Shown: piece after piece, positions 27,501-36,955 of the stretch
Layout of the letters: each line of letters opens with the position of its first letter
Numbering within the stretch: the stretch's first letter is position 1
Source of the DNA: Catalinimonas alkaloidigena
GTDB lineage: Bacteria; Bacteroidota; Bacteroidia; Cytophagales; Flexibacteraceae
NCBI RefSeq assembly: GCF_900100765.1
Contig: NZ_FNFO01000002.1
Location: 496,001 to 560,000 of the forward strand
Length of the DNA stretch: 64,000 bases
Reading direction: 5' to 3'
The notes under the pieces: model-generated
Told to the model about the DNA's origin: nothing
Databases searched by the model: none
The model's input: the letters and a program-made list of their open reading frames with translations, nothing else
Program-made: the position numbers and the translations under genes

Positions 27501-27534
27501 TTTGCACCACGACTTAAGTAGTGGCGCGTCTTTG
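27501..27534 (+). promoter_or_regulatory. promoter with operator-like palindrome before GH3 gene
   Basis: TTTG at 27501-27504 and CGTCTTTG at 27527-27534 resemble -33 and -7 elements with a 22-base spacer, the second lacking the initial TA. Between them lies the 18-base near-perfect palindrome CCACGACTTAAGTAGTGG (27507-27524; one mismatched pair), placed where a repressor would block polymerase. The gene starts at 27585. Confidence 0.45.
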
Positions 27535-27584
27535 CAGTACGACACTATTCTTCAAACCCAAACCTCCCAAACCTATATCGATTC

Positions 27585-29858
27585 ATGAAACTACGTTATT
27601 TCGGGCTCTGTCTTCTGTGGTGTGCGGCCGCTGTGGCGCAGGCACAAAATCAGAAAATGGACGCCTACGTTACCAAATTGATGAAGAAAATGACCCTGGA
27701 AGAGAAGATCGGCCAGCTGAACCTGGTGACGCCGGGTGGTGCGACGCTGACCGGCGCGGTCGTTTCCGAAGGGGTCGATGCCAAAATCCGCAACGGAGCC
27801 GTCGGGGGCATTTTCGGCATTTACGGCCCCGCCGACGTGCGCAAAGCCCAGGAAATCGCCGTCAAAAATTCACGCCTGCACATTCCGCTGCTGTTCGGGC
27901 TGGACGTGATTCACGGACACAAAACCATCGTGCCGATTCCGCTGGGGCTGTCCTGTTCGTGGGATACGACGCTGATCGAACGCACCGCCCGCATGGCCGC
28001 CACCGAGGCCACCGCCGACGGGCTGCAATGGGCCTTTTCACCGATGGTTGACATTTCGCGCGACCCGCGGTGGGGCCGCATCTCCGAGGGCTCGGGCGAA
28101 GATCCGTTCCTAGGTTCCAAAATCGCGAAGGCAATGGTGCGCGGTTACCAGGGGACGGACCTCACCAACGATCACACACTGATGGCCTGCGTGAAGCACT
28201 TTGCGCTGTACGGGGCCGCCGAAGCGGGCCGCGACTACAATACGGTCGACATGAGCCGGATCAAAATGTACCAGTACTACCTGCCGCCCTACAAAGCCGC
28301 CATCGACGCGGGTGTGGGCAGCATCATGAGTTCATTCAACGAAATCGACGGCGTACCGGCCACGGCCAACCAATGGCTCCTGACGGATCTGCTGCGCGAT
28401 CAGTGGGGCTTCGACGGGTTGGTGGTGACGGATTATACCGGCATTAACGAGATGATCGCGCACGGTCTGGGCGACTTGCAGGAAGTGTCGGCGCGGGCGT
28501 TGGCGGCGGGTGTCGACATGGATATGGTCGGCGAAGGCTTTCTGACCACATTGCAGCAATCGCTGAAAGAAGGAAAAATCACCGAACAGCAGATCGATGC
28601 GGCCTGCCGGAAGGTGTTGGAAATGAAGTACAAACTCGGGCTGTTCGACGATCCGTACCGCTACTTCGACACGAAACGGCCCGGCCGCGAAATTCTGACC
28701 GCCGAACACCGAGCCCTAGCACGTGAGGCGGCGGCCCACTCGATGGTGCTCCTGAAAAACGAGGACCAACTGTTGCCGCTGAAAAAATCCGGTACCGTGG
28801 CGCTGATCGGACCGCTGGCGAGCGACCAGAAAAACATGCTGGGCACCTGGAACATCGCGGGCGACTGGAAGGAGGCCGTTTCGATCGAACAGGGGATTAA
28901 GGACGTCGCCGGTGACGTCACCATTCGGTACGCCAAAGGCGCGAACATCACGAGCGACACGATGCTCCTGAAACGACTCGCGGCATTCCGCGACTTGGTC
29001 GATGTCGATCCGCGCTCGGCTGAGGAAATGCGCCGGGAAGCCGTCGCTACCGCCCGGCAAGCCGACGTGGTCGTGGCTGTATTGGGCGAGGCGCAAGAAA
29101 TGTCGGGCGAAGCGGCGAGCCGTTCGGAGATCGGTATTCCGGAGGTCCAGCGGGAGCTGCTGCGCGAACTGGTAGCGACCGGCAAGCCGGTGGTATTGGT
29201 CGTAATGAGCGGGCGTCCGCTGACGCTGACTTGGGAAGACGAGCACGTACCGGCCATCGTGGAAGCGTGGTTCGGCGGGACGGAAGTGGGTCATGCGGTG
29301 GCCGATGTGCTGTTCGGTGACTACAATCCATCGGGTAAACTGACGGCGACGTTTCCGCGCAACGTGGGGCAGATTCCGATTTACTACAACCACAAAAACA
29401 CGGGCCGGCCTTTCGGGGGCGATCCGCTCACCAAGTTCCAGTCGCGCTACCTCGACGTCTCGAACGAGCCGCTTTATCCGTTCGGGTACGGCCTGAGCTA
29501 TACCACGTTCGAGTACGGGGACGTGAAATTGAGCAACACGAATCCGAGCGGCACTACGTCGGTTACGGCGACGGTCACGGTGCGCAACACCGGAAAATAC
29601 GCCGGTGAAGAGACGGTACAATTGTACCTGAGCGATCCGGTCGCCAGCGTGACGCGGGCGGTGAAGGAACTGATCGGCTTCCAAAAGGTGCAGTTGCAAC
29701 CGGGCCAAAGCAAAGAAGTTACGTTCACCCTGACGCCCGAACACCTGAAGTTCTACAACAGCGACCTGGCGTACGTCTGGGAGCCCGGCGCGTTCGGTAT
29801 TCACATCGGCGGGAATTCGCGCGATGTCAAATCGGCGACCCTGAACTGGAGCAAGTAA
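27585..29858 (+). CDS. bglX: periplasmic beta-glucosidase, glycoside hydrolase family 3 (BglX-like)
   Basis: 757 residues with signal peptide ending AAAVAQAQ. The GH3 N-terminal barrel shows MTLEEKIGQLN, the substrate-binding KHFALYG, and the nucleophile Asp283 in VVTDYTGINEM. The alpha/beta sandwich follows at about 390-600 (AHSMVLLKNEDQLLPL), then a C-terminal fibronectin III-like domain (VRNTGKYAGEETVQLYL). It hydrolyses beta-glucosides or related oligosaccharides in the periplasm. The acid/base Glu could not be fixed by eye. It is monocistronic, with a palindrome in its promoter. Confidence 0.96.
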   Translation: MKLRYFGLCLLWCAAAVAQAQNQKMDAYVTKLMKKMTLEEKIGQLNLVTPGGATLTGAVVSEGVDAKIRNGAVGGIFGIYGPADVRKAQEIAVKNSRLHIPLLFGLDVIHGHKTIVPIPLGLSCSWDTTLIERTARMAATEATADGLQWAFSPMVDISRDPRWGRISEGSGEDPFLGSKIAKAMVRGYQGTDLTNDHTLMACVKHFALYGAAEAGRDYNTVDMSRIKMYQYYLPPYKAAIDAGVGSIMSSFNEIDGVPATANQWLLTDLLRDQWGFDGLVVTDYTGINEMIAHGLGDLQEVSARALAAGVDMDMVGEGFLTTLQQSLKEGKITEQQIDAACRKVLEMKYKLGLFDDPYRYFDTKRPGREILTAEHRALAREAAAHSMVLLKNEDQLLPLKKSGTVALIGPLASDQKNMLGTWNIAGDWKEAVSIEQGIKDVAGDVTIRYAKGANITSDTMLLKRLAAFRDLVDVDPRSAEEMRREAVATARQADVVVAVLGEAQEMSGEAASRSEIGIPEVQRELLRELVATGKPVVLVVMSGRPLTLTWEDEHVPAIVEAWFGGTEVGHAVADVLFGDYNPSGKLTATFPRNVGQIPIYYNHKNTGRPFGGDPLTKFQSRYLDVSNEPLYPFGYGLSYTTFEYGDVKLSNTNPSGTTSVTATVTVRNTGKYAGEETVQLYLSDPVASVTRAVKELIGFQKVQLQPGQSKEVTFTLTPEHLKFYNSDLAYVWEPGAFGIHIGGNSRDVKSATLNWSK

Positions 29859-29874
29859 TACACATGCGTGAAGC

Positions 29875-29917
29875 GAAAGTAGCCTTCCGGTCCTGGGGCG
29901 GGGAGGCTACTTTTTTG
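29875..29917 (+). terminator. bidirectional terminator between convergent genes
   Basis: AAAGTAGCCTTCC and GGAGGCTACTTTTTT form an imperfect stem with a G-rich loop, T run on the plus strand and A run on the other side. It lies after GH3 and overlaps the 3' end of the P1-peptidase gene. Confidence 0.8.
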
Positions 29918-31076
29918 TGCCTTGTGGCGGGATGCCCGGCAGGCGCTTGTGCAGGTGCAACAGGTTGTAGCGCCGCAGCACGGCGAGGGTTGGGTCGATC
30001 GGCAGTGCCTCTACCGTACGGCCGTTGTGACCGGTCACAGTTTTGGCTTTGAACAGCGAGTTGTAGACCGCCTCTTCCGTTGCTTCGACCACTGCCAGAA
30101 ACAGCGGACTCATGTCGTCGTTGCCGACCAGCATCACCGCGGGCATTGGTCCGTCGTGGGGCAGGCGGTACGCGGTTGAAAAGGCGATGACAAAATCGCC
30201 CGAGCCGTTGCTCATCACCGAGCCCGTGCGGGCCAGTCCCAGCGGTGCGCGTTTCGCCAAGCGCTCCAAATTGCGGGGCGAGAGGGGAGCGTCGGTGGCG
30301 ACGATCATCATGCACGAGCCGTCGCCGGTTTCTTTCGTGAACTGCTGCAACCAGAACTGGTCCAGCTCCCGCCCGACCGGTGCGCCGTTGATCGTCAGGA
30401 TGCCGCCGAAGTTGCTCTGTACCAACACGCCAACCGTGTAGCCTCCCAACGCGTCGGGCAATTTCCGCGAAGCTGTGCCGATGCCGCCTTTGAATCCATA
30501 ACATACCGTGCCGGTGCCCGCCCCGACCGCACCTTCTTCGACTGGTCCTGCTTTGGCAGCTTGTAACGCCGCCAGCACGTCTTGCTCCTGCACATGCATG
30601 CCTCGAATGTCGTTCAGATAGCCGTCGTTGGTTTCACCCGCCACCGCGTTCACCGAACGCACGGCTTCGTTGCCCGGTTGGGCCAGCGTGTAGTTAACCA
30701 ACCCCCGGACGGCGGCCGCCACACTCAGCGTGTTGGTCAGCGCAATGGGCGTTTCCAGGTTTCCCAGTTCCTGCAGTTGCGTAGAGCCCGCCAGTTTGCC
30801 AAATGCGTTGCCCAGGTGGATCGCCGCCGGAACTTTCTGTTGGTAGACGTTGCCTGCGTGCGGTTTGATGACCGTGACGCCCGTCCGGACGGAATCGCCT
30901 CGCCAGACAGTCTGGTGCCCTACGAGCACGCCCCGCACGTCGGTAATGGCGTTGAGCGGACCGGGCGGCAGAATGCCAACGTCGACGCCGGCTTCCCGGG
31001 CGCGGGGAGAAGAAGTAGGTTGAGCCATCAGCGGTAGAAACGTGACAAGCGAGAGGAAAAAGAAGAGGTAGCGCAT
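29907..31076 (-). CDS. secreted P1-family peptidase (DmpA-like)
   Basis: 389 residues with signal peptide MRYLFFFLSLVTFLPLMAQ. The mature protein matches the DmpA/L-aminopeptidase-D-esterase family: GPLNAITDVRGVLVGHQT, PAAIHLGNAFGKLAGSTQLQELG, and the self-processing site GDGSCMMIV with the nucleophile Ser254, which becomes the N-terminus of the beta chain. These N-terminal nucleophile enzymes release N-terminal D- or L-residues or beta-peptides. It is convergent with the GH3 gene. Confidence 0.93.
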   Translation of the reverse strand: MRYLFFFLSLVTFLPLMAQPTSSPRAREAGVDVGILPPGPLNAITDVRGVLVGHQTVWRGDSVRTGVTVIKPHAGNVYQQKVPAAIHLGNAFGKLAGSTQLQELGNLETPIALTNTLSVAAAVRGLVNYTLAQPGNEAVRSVNAVAGETNDGYLNDIRGMHVQEQDVLAALQAAKAGPVEEGAVGAGTGTVCYGFKGGIGTASRKLPDALGGYTVGVLVQSNFGGILTINGAPVGRELDQFWLQQFTKETGDGSCMMIVATDAPLSPRNLERLAKRAPLGLARTGSVMSNGSGDFVIAFSTAYRLPHDGPMPAVMLVGNDDMSPLFLAVVEATEEAVYNSLFKAKTVTGHNGRTVEALPIDPTLAVLRRYNLLHLHKRLPGIPPQGTKK

Positions 31077-31543
31077 CGTGTGGCTAAGTTAATCGCCAGC
31101 GTTGATGAAATGGCAGTCGACCAGGATGTAAGTTCAGGTTCGTTCAAAAACATTTTTTTAAGAAATTTTCGATACTTCTGATGGAGAATTAGTGCTTTAA
31201 AATGCTACCTAAAGGCTTCAGGAACGCATAACGTACGTATCCCCAGGATAATTACAGCGCGCGAAGTACAAAAAATCATTTCTCCGAATTTTGGTTTTAC
31301 GTAACTTTTTGTCTAAATATTGCTCCGATTGGAACCATATTGTGATGTGTTCGTAAGAAAATACTACCTCTAGTTCGATAGTCCTTTGCCAGGATCGGAG
31401 CTGAGCCACAGGCTCAGGCGTGTGCCTCCGAATCCCGCCCGCTGTGGGGAGAAACAGTTGCGGCGTTGCAGAGGAGTACCGCGCAAGAAACGGGACATCT
31501 GGTCGAATCCTAACACCTCTTTATACCTAAACTCTTTACGCGT
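31077..31543. other. 467-base intergenic region with a structured leader-like hairpin
   Basis: The left half is AT-rich. At 31401-31417 CTGAGCC-ACA-GGCTCAG is a perfect hairpin, and the flanking CGGAG (31396-31400) and CTCCG (31426-31430) can extend it. No T run follows on either strand, so it does not look like a terminator. It could be part of the PAS gene's 5' leader. No riboswitch class is recognised, and no supportable gene is seen. Confidence 0.4.
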
Positions 31544-32002
31544 ATGACGACAGAAGAAGCGCTGCTCATTAGTGGACAACCACACGTCCGTGATGAACAA
31601 AAACGTCTGGTTTTTGAATCAGTAGTCAACGCGGACGTGGTGTTCGACACCACATTCGTCGGATTCTGGGATTGGGAAATTGCGCACCGGTGGCGCTGCG
31701 ACGATCACCGTTTCCGGGCGCTTCTGGGTTATCAACTACACGAATTGGGTACGGAGCCCGCCAAGTGGGAACACCTGATTCATCCCGACGACCGGACGCG
31801 TGCAAAGGCCGTGTACCGTCAGCACATTACCACCCGCGGCATGATGCCCTACAGCCATACGTGTCGTTACCTGCACAAAGACGGCACAGTTTTTCACCTG
31901 TTTTGCCACGGCGCCGTGGTCGCCTGGAGCGAGGATGGCCAGCCATTGCGGATGCGTGGCTACTACATCAACGTGACCCCCACCGCGGCGAGCACCCGGT
32001 AG
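31544..32002 (+). CDS. stand-alone PAS-domain protein
   Basis: 152 residues. About 25 variable residues are followed by one PAS_3-type fold: FVGFWDWEIAHRWRCDDHRFRALLGYQLHELG, then WEHLIHPDDRTRAKAVYRQHI and CRYLHKDGTVFHLFCHGAVV, with YYINVTP closing the domain. There is no kinase, HTH or cyclase domain, and no membrane span. It may bind a ligand and act on a partner; which one is unknown. Its stop is 14 bases from that of the convergent TonB receptor gene. Confidence 0.85.
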   Translation: MTTEEALLISGQPHVRDEQKRLVFESVVNADVVFDTTFVGFWDWEIAHRWRCDDHRFRALLGYQLHELGTEPAKWEHLIHPDDRTRAKAVYRQHITTRGMMPYSHTCRYLHKDGTVFHLFCHGAVVAWSEDGQPLRMRGYYINVTPTAASTR

Positions 32003-32016
32003 CGTCGCCCCACTTT

Positions 32017-34452
32017 TTACAATTCTATGATCAGGCCGATGGTCGGCAGACGCGCCCCACTGGAGTTGGGCAACAGGACCGGAATGGCATCGAGCTCACC
32101 ACCCGGTGCGTCGGAAGCCTGCTGGTTCGGTTGGTAGGGCTGGCCGGAGCGGGTACGGACCGACCCGTCAGGATTGCGTTCCAGCGTAAAGGTCGGGGCC
32201 GTCGGGTTTTCGGCATCCAGTGCATTCTGAATATCGAGGTACAGGTCGAGCGACCAGCGATCAAAATTCCATTTTTTATCGACCCGGAGGTCCAGCGCGC
32301 TGAAGCCGCTCAGGCGCAACGTGTTGATTTGGGTGTAGTCGGGGAGGCCCTGCCCGCGCACCGGATAGGCCAGGAGCGACGCGACGGTGTTATACGGCGT
32401 ATAAGGCGCGCCGCGTTGCGCCCGGAAGCGCGCGCCGACTTCCCAGTTGCGTGGAAATTTGTACCCCCCTGTGAACGAAAGGAGATGCCGCTGGTCCCAT
32501 GCCGACGGAATGTAGCGGTCGCGGTCGAAGCCGGTAAATTCCGAGTGGTAGTACGTATAAGCCAGAATCCCGTAAAAGTTGCGGATCAGCTTCTGTTGGT
32601 AGAGAAACTCTACGCCATAGGCCCGGCCGCGCCCCACATCCCGTACGTCTTCGTTGCCCAGCACGCCAAAATCGCCGCCCAGGTTCGCCAGCGAAATGGA
32701 ATCAAGGACCGAGACGGGGTACTGGTCGTAGCGTTTCCAGAAGCCTTCCAGCGTGAACCGCCCCGATTTCCAGGGGAGCCATTCCAGCCCGGCCACGAGG
32801 TGATCGGAGCGGATGTAGCGCACGTCCTGGTTGACTAACTGGTTGGCGTTGTTCCGAAAGCCCAGCACGGTGTAAGGCGGCAGTTTGTAGTAACGCCCGA
32901 CGGAACCGTTGATGCGCCACTGGTCGCTGAGGGCAAACGAGGCCGACAAACGGGGCGATAGGGTGGAAAGGGGATTCAACCCGCTCGCCGTGAAGGTGTT
33001 GGCGTCAGAGCGTAACCCGAGCGAGACGTCAAGCCGTTGCTCGAAAAACGTGCGGCTCACCTGTCCGTACGCCCCTGCCTTCCAGAAACGGATCTCCGAA
33101 TCGAATCGGGCTTCGGTCAGGGGCTCCCGGCTAAAGACCTGGTAGAACTGGTTGGTGTACCGTGCGTGTTGCACCGATGCACCCCACGCCCACGACCAGG
33201 GACCGGAAAACTTGTTCCAGTTGAAACGCAGTTTGTTTTCGTCTTCGACCGATTCCAGTTTCAACAGGCGCCGTGCTTCGTTGCCTTCGTCGTTGTCCTC
33301 GAACTTATCGGCCCCGTTGTTCAGGATATTGCCGCTGAGCGTCAGGTCGAAATACCCGTCCTCGAAGCGGTGCTTCCAGGTCGCGCCTACGGTGCTGGTC
33401 CATTGCCGGTAGACCGGAATCTGGTCCAGGATGGCCTGTTGCTCCAGCGACGCATCCTCCGGAATGTTGAGTGTAAACCGGTCGATTGATCCCAGGCCAA
33501 TCAGGCTGATTTCGTCTTTGTTGTTCTCAAACTTGTGCGTCATCTTGTACTGGTAGTCCCAGTAGCCGGGCAGAAACGGCAGGTCGATCAACTTGAAGAG
33601 AAGTTGCAGGTACGAGCGCCGCACCGACACGATAAACGTCGTGTTTTCTTTTCCCCGAATCAGCGGTCCTTCCAGCGTACCGGCAAACTCGCTGGCCCCG
33701 AGGCGGAGGCTGCCCTGTCGCTTTTCGCGGTTGCCCGTCCGTTGCCGAAACTGCAACACGCCCGAGAGGGGATTGTCGTAGCGCGCCGGAAAGGCTGATG
33801 TACTGAGGGTTACGTCGTCGATGAACGAGACGTTGAGCATGCCCACCGGTCCGCCCGCGCTGCCCTGCGTGGCAAAGTGGTTGATGTTGGGCACCTCCAC
33901 GCCGTCGAGGTAGTACACGTTTTCGTTCGGCGCTCCTCCCCGGATGATGATGTCGTTCCGAAAGCCAACCGAACCCGAGACGCCCGGCAGCGACTGCACC
34001 ACCTTGGCAATGTCGTTATTCCCGCCGGGGTAGGCCTTGATTTCCTGCGTCGACAAGCTCTGGATGGAGTTCGGCGTTTCGGTGCGGCGCTGAAACGGGC
34101 TGGCTTCCACCACCACTTCGCCGAGTTCGCTGGCGGCTTCTTCCAGATCGAAATTGAGCGTCAGCGTGTTGCCCGTCGTCACCACCACGTCGTACTTGGT
34201 CAGCGTCCGGTAGCCAACGTATTGTGCCGTGACGTTGTAGGTTTTCGGGGTGAGGTTGTCGAGGGTATAATAGCCCTCTACGTCGGTGACACCGCCCTGG
34301 TCCGTCCCGTTCACCACCACGGCCACGCCGATGAGCGGCTCTTGTGTCCGCGCGTCGCGCACCATGCCGGTGATTTTGCCGGTCTGGGCGAAGGAACAGG
34401 GGGCCAATACAACAAGAAACAGCAGGGAAATGAGGGGGTAATGTGGGCGCAT
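32017..34452 (-). CDS. TonB-dependent outer-membrane receptor
   Basis: 811 residues. Signal peptide MRPHYPLISLLFLVVLAPCSFAQ, then a CarboxypepD_reg-like domain (GKITGMVRDARTQEPLIGVAVVVNG, about 24-105), a plug domain with FRNDIIIRGGAPNENVYYLDGVEVPNINHF, and a barrel ending in an aromatic-free IIEL tail. No SusD gene is adjacent, so it is not a classical polysaccharide-utilisation pair. The ligand is not evident. Short, convergent spacing to the PAS gene. Confidence 0.94.
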   Translation of the reverse strand: MRPHYPLISLLFLVVLAPCSFAQTGKITGMVRDARTQEPLIGVAVVVNGTDQGGVTDVEGYYTLDNLTPKTYNVTAQYVGYRTLTKYDVVVTTGNTLTLNFDLEEAASELGEVVVEASPFQRRTETPNSIQSLSTQEIKAYPGGNNDIAKVVQSLPGVSGSVGFRNDIIIRGGAPNENVYYLDGVEVPNINHFATQGSAGGPVGMLNVSFIDDVTLSTSAFPARYDNPLSGVLQFRQRTGNREKRQGSLRLGASEFAGTLEGPLIRGKENTTFIVSVRRSYLQLLFKLIDLPFLPGYWDYQYKMTHKFENNKDEISLIGLGSIDRFTLNIPEDASLEQQAILDQIPVYRQWTSTVGATWKHRFEDGYFDLTLSGNILNNGADKFEDNDEGNEARRLLKLESVEDENKLRFNWNKFSGPWSWAWGASVQHARYTNQFYQVFSREPLTEARFDSEIRFWKAGAYGQVSRTFFEQRLDVSLGLRSDANTFTASGLNPLSTLSPRLSASFALSDQWRINGSVGRYYKLPPYTVLGFRNNANQLVNQDVRYIRSDHLVAGLEWLPWKSGRFTLEGFWKRYDQYPVSVLDSISLANLGGDFGVLGNEDVRDVGRGRAYGVEFLYQQKLIRNFYGILAYTYYHSEFTGFDRDRYIPSAWDQRHLLSFTGGYKFPRNWEVGARFRAQRGAPYTPYNTVASLLAYPVRGQGLPDYTQINTLRLSGFSALDLRVDKKWNFDRWSLDLYLDIQNALDAENPTAPTFTLERNPDGSVRTRSGQPYQPNQQASDAPGGELDAIPVLLPNSSGARLPTIGLIIEL

Positions 34453-34686
34453 ACAGAGGTACTACGGCATTTTCCCCTTTAACTCGTGTGTTGCGCAAAA
34501 GGTTTTGCCCGTGTTGGGAACGCAGCAATCGTGCGTCCTTTTGCGTCGTAATTCTATCCTTTTTCAACCCTTCCGGACTCCTGTGCAACGCCGTACGGGC
34601 TTGGCGTCGCTAATTTGCCTTTTGTCGGGGATAGCCGTAGATTACCCCCTTTGCATCACCTCTTATTTTTTACACCTACATTCACC

Positions 34687-35208
34687 ATGAACCGTCGTAC
34701 TGCTTTACAAGCGCTGCTGCTGGCCTCCGGTGGGCTGGCAACCTTGCCCTCCTGGGCGATGCGCTGGCGACCGACCGACCTCGCCGGCACCGCTTCTGTT
34801 TTTTCGTCGACCGAACACCAACTTCTGGCCGCGGTGGCCGATACCATCCTGCCCGCCGGTGACGAGATCGGCGCGCTGTCGGTGGGGGTAGATCAATTTC
34901 TGCCGAAACTCTTTTCCCAATGCTACGATGCCGACGTGCAGGCAAGCCTCAAAACGCAACTGCGCGCCCTCGATACCGCCGCACGCCAGGCGCACGGAGT
35001 GGCTTTTCCGGCGTGCTCGCAGACGCAGCGGGAGACGTTGCTGAACCGTCTGGCCGCTTCTGCGGACGAAGAAGAAAAAGCCTTTTTTGACCTGATGAAG
35101 TCGGAGACGATGCGCGGTTTCACTACGTCGGAAGAGGTGATGGTAAAGTACCTGGGCTACCGGGTGATCCCGACGTATTACCACGGCTGTGTTGACGTCA
35201 ACTCCTGA
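34687..35208 (+). CDS. gluconate 2-dehydrogenase subunit 3-family protein
   Basis: 173 residues from the ATG at 34687, opening a signal with twin arginines (MNRRTALQALLLASGGLATLPSWAM). The body matches the small subunit of membrane gluconate/sorbitol dehydrogenases: FSSTEHQLLAAVADTILPAGDEIGALSVGVDQFL, then FFDLMKSETMRGFTTSEEVM and YLGYRVIPTYYHGCVDV. In this class the small subunit is thought to help export the folded GMC partner by the Tat route. It is 6 bases before the GMC gene, hence an operon. An upstream in-frame Met lacks a signal peptide. Confidence 0.93.
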   Translation: MNRRTALQALLLASGGLATLPSWAMRWRPTDLAGTASVFSSTEHQLLAAVADTILPAGDEIGALSVGVDQFLPKLFSQCYDADVQASLKTQLRALDTAARQAHGVAFPACSQTQRETLLNRLAASADEEEKAFFDLMKSETMRGFTTSEEVMVKYLGYRVIPTYYHGCVDVNS

Positions 35209-35214
35209 ACGAAC

Positions 35215-36918
35215 ATGACTTACCTGAATACCACATCTGTCAAGGCGCGTACCTACGACGCCATCGTGATCGGCTCGGGCGCGAGTGGCGGCTGGGCCGC
35301 GAAAGAACTCTGCGAGCGAGGGCTCCACACCCTGGTGCTGGAACGGGGGCGCGACGTGCAACACATCAAAGATTATCCTACCGCCTCGAAAGGGCCGTGG
35401 CAGTTCGAGTTCCGCGGCACGGTGCCGCTCGACAAACGGGTCGGTTATCAGAACCAGCGCTACCTGCGGGAAGAGACGCTGCACTGGGCGCTGAAAGACG
35501 ACGAGCAACCCTTCGTGGCCGAGAAGCCCTTCCGCTGGTTCCGGGGCTACCACGTCGGCGGCAAGTCGCTGCTGTGGGCGCGGCAAACGCAGCGGTGGAG
35601 CGACCTCGATTTTGAAGGACCGGCGCGCGACGGCTTTGCGGTCGACTGGCCCATCCGCTACAAGGACCTGGAGCCGTGGTACGCGCACGTGGAAAAATTC
35701 GCGGGCATCGCGGGCGACCGCGACGGGCTCGACGTGCTGCCTGACAGCGAAACCCAACCGGCGTTCGAGGTGAGTTGCATCGAACAGTATTTCCGCGAGA
35801 GCATCGCGAAGCACTATCAAGACCGTCACCTCATCAAGGCGCGCTGTGCGCACCTGACCGCTCCGCAGGCGATTCACCTCGAACAGGGGCGGGGCAAGTG
35901 CCAGCACCAGACCATGTGCAACCGGGGCTGCAACTTCGGCGCGTATTTCAGCAGCAACGCCTCGACGCTGCCTTGGGCGATGAAAACGGGTCGCCTGACC
36001 ATCCGGCCCCACGCGGTGGTTCATTCGGTGCTCTACGACGAGCAGAAAAAGCGCGCGTCGGGCGTGCGGATCATCGACGCGACGAGCGGTGAAGCGATGA
36101 ATTTCTACGCCAAACTTGTCTTCGTCAACGCCTCGGCGCTGAACAGCAACGCCATCCTGCTGAATTCGACTTCCAATCGCTTTCCGAACGGGCTGGGCAA
36201 CGACAGCGGCCTGTTGGGCAAATACATCGCCTGGCACAATTACCGGGGCCACGCCCACGCGCAGCACGAGGGCTTTCTGGACAAAAAGACGGAAGGCCGC
36301 AGTCCGACGCACAGTTACATCCCCCGTTTCCGGAACGTTCACAAACAGGAGACCGACTTTCTGCGCGGTTACGCCATCGGCATCGGGGGCGGGCGGGGCA
36401 CCTGGTCGGACACCGACATGATTGGCGACCAGCTGCGGACCAACCTGCTCCATCCGGAGTGGAACCTCTGGGGCGTCAGTAGCTGGATGATGGGCGAAAC
36501 CGTGCCGCTGGAAAAGAACCACGTGCGGCTCCATCCCGACCTAACCGACAAGTATGGCATTCCGCAACTGGTGATCTCCTGCGAGTGGAGCGACAACGAC
36601 GACAAGATGGTGGCCGACTACATGGAGCAATCGAAGGAAATGTTCGAAAAAGCAGGCTTCATCAACATTTCGGCCGATGATTCGCACTCGCCGCCCGGCT
36701 CCGACATCCACGAAATGGGCGGGGTGCGGATGGGCCACGATCCCAAAACCTCACTATTGAACCAACACAACCAACTGCACCAGTGCAAGAACGTGTTTGT
36801 GACCGACGGGGCCTGCATGACCTCGACCGGGACCCAAAACCCGACGCTGACTTTTATGGCCCTGACCGCCCGCGCGGCGAATTATGCGGCCGATCAGTTG
36901 AAAAAAGGAAATTTGTAA
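35215..36918 (+). CDS. GMC-family FAD-dependent oxidoreductase
   Basis: 567 residues. The FAD-binding Rossmann motif sits at the start (YDAIVIGSGASGGWAAKELCERG), with a second nucleotide-binding portion near RFRNV and SLLNQHNQL. The active-site region is near the end, with His in SDIHEMGGVRMG and Asn in TGTQNPTLTFMAL. A Cys cluster (CQHQTMCNRGC) is typical of this subgroup. It has no own signal and is likely exported with the small subunit upstream. It oxidises a sugar or alcohol hydroxyl; by homology to similar clusters, the C3 position of glycosides is a candidate (inference). Confidence 0.94.
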   Translation: MTYLNTTSVKARTYDAIVIGSGASGGWAAKELCERGLHTLVLERGRDVQHIKDYPTASKGPWQFEFRGTVPLDKRVGYQNQRYLREETLHWALKDDEQPFVAEKPFRWFRGYHVGGKSLLWARQTQRWSDLDFEGPARDGFAVDWPIRYKDLEPWYAHVEKFAGIAGDRDGLDVLPDSETQPAFEVSCIEQYFRESIAKHYQDRHLIKARCAHLTAPQAIHLEQGRGKCQHQTMCNRGCNFGAYFSSNASTLPWAMKTGRLTIRPHAVVHSVLYDEQKKRASGVRIIDATSGEAMNFYAKLVFVNASALNSNAILLNSTSNRFPNGLGNDSGLLGKYIAWHNYRGHAHAQHEGFLDKKTEGRSPTHSYIPRFRNVHKQETDFLRGYAIGIGGGRGTWSDTDMIGDQLRTNLLHPEWNLWGVSSWMMGETVPLEKNHVRLHPDLTDKYGIPQLVISCEWSDNDDKMVADYMEQSKEMFEKAGFINISADDSHSPPGSDIHEMGGVRMGHDPKTSLLNQHNQLHQCKNVFVTDGACMTSTGTQNPTLTFMALTARAANYAADQLKKGNL

Positions 36919-36955
36919 GCAATTTGTCCACGAAAATCAACTAGTACCTTCCCTT

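Noticed and set aside
27233-27517. 94-codon frame in the gap before the GH3 gene
   Set aside because: Basic, low-quality composition, no domain or signal peptide, and its end overlaps the probable GH3 promoter and palindrome.
31396-31430. Hairpin considered as an intrinsic terminator
   Set aside because: No T run follows on either strand.
31370-31600. 76-codon reverse frame overlapping the PAS gene start
   Set aside because: Overlaps the start of the PAS gene and has no family features.
34705-36534. 609-codon open frame antisense to the sugar-oxidation genes
   Set aside because: It overlaps two confidently identified genes on the other strand. The composition is Arg/His/Val-rich with no domain, as expected from shadows in high-GC sequence.
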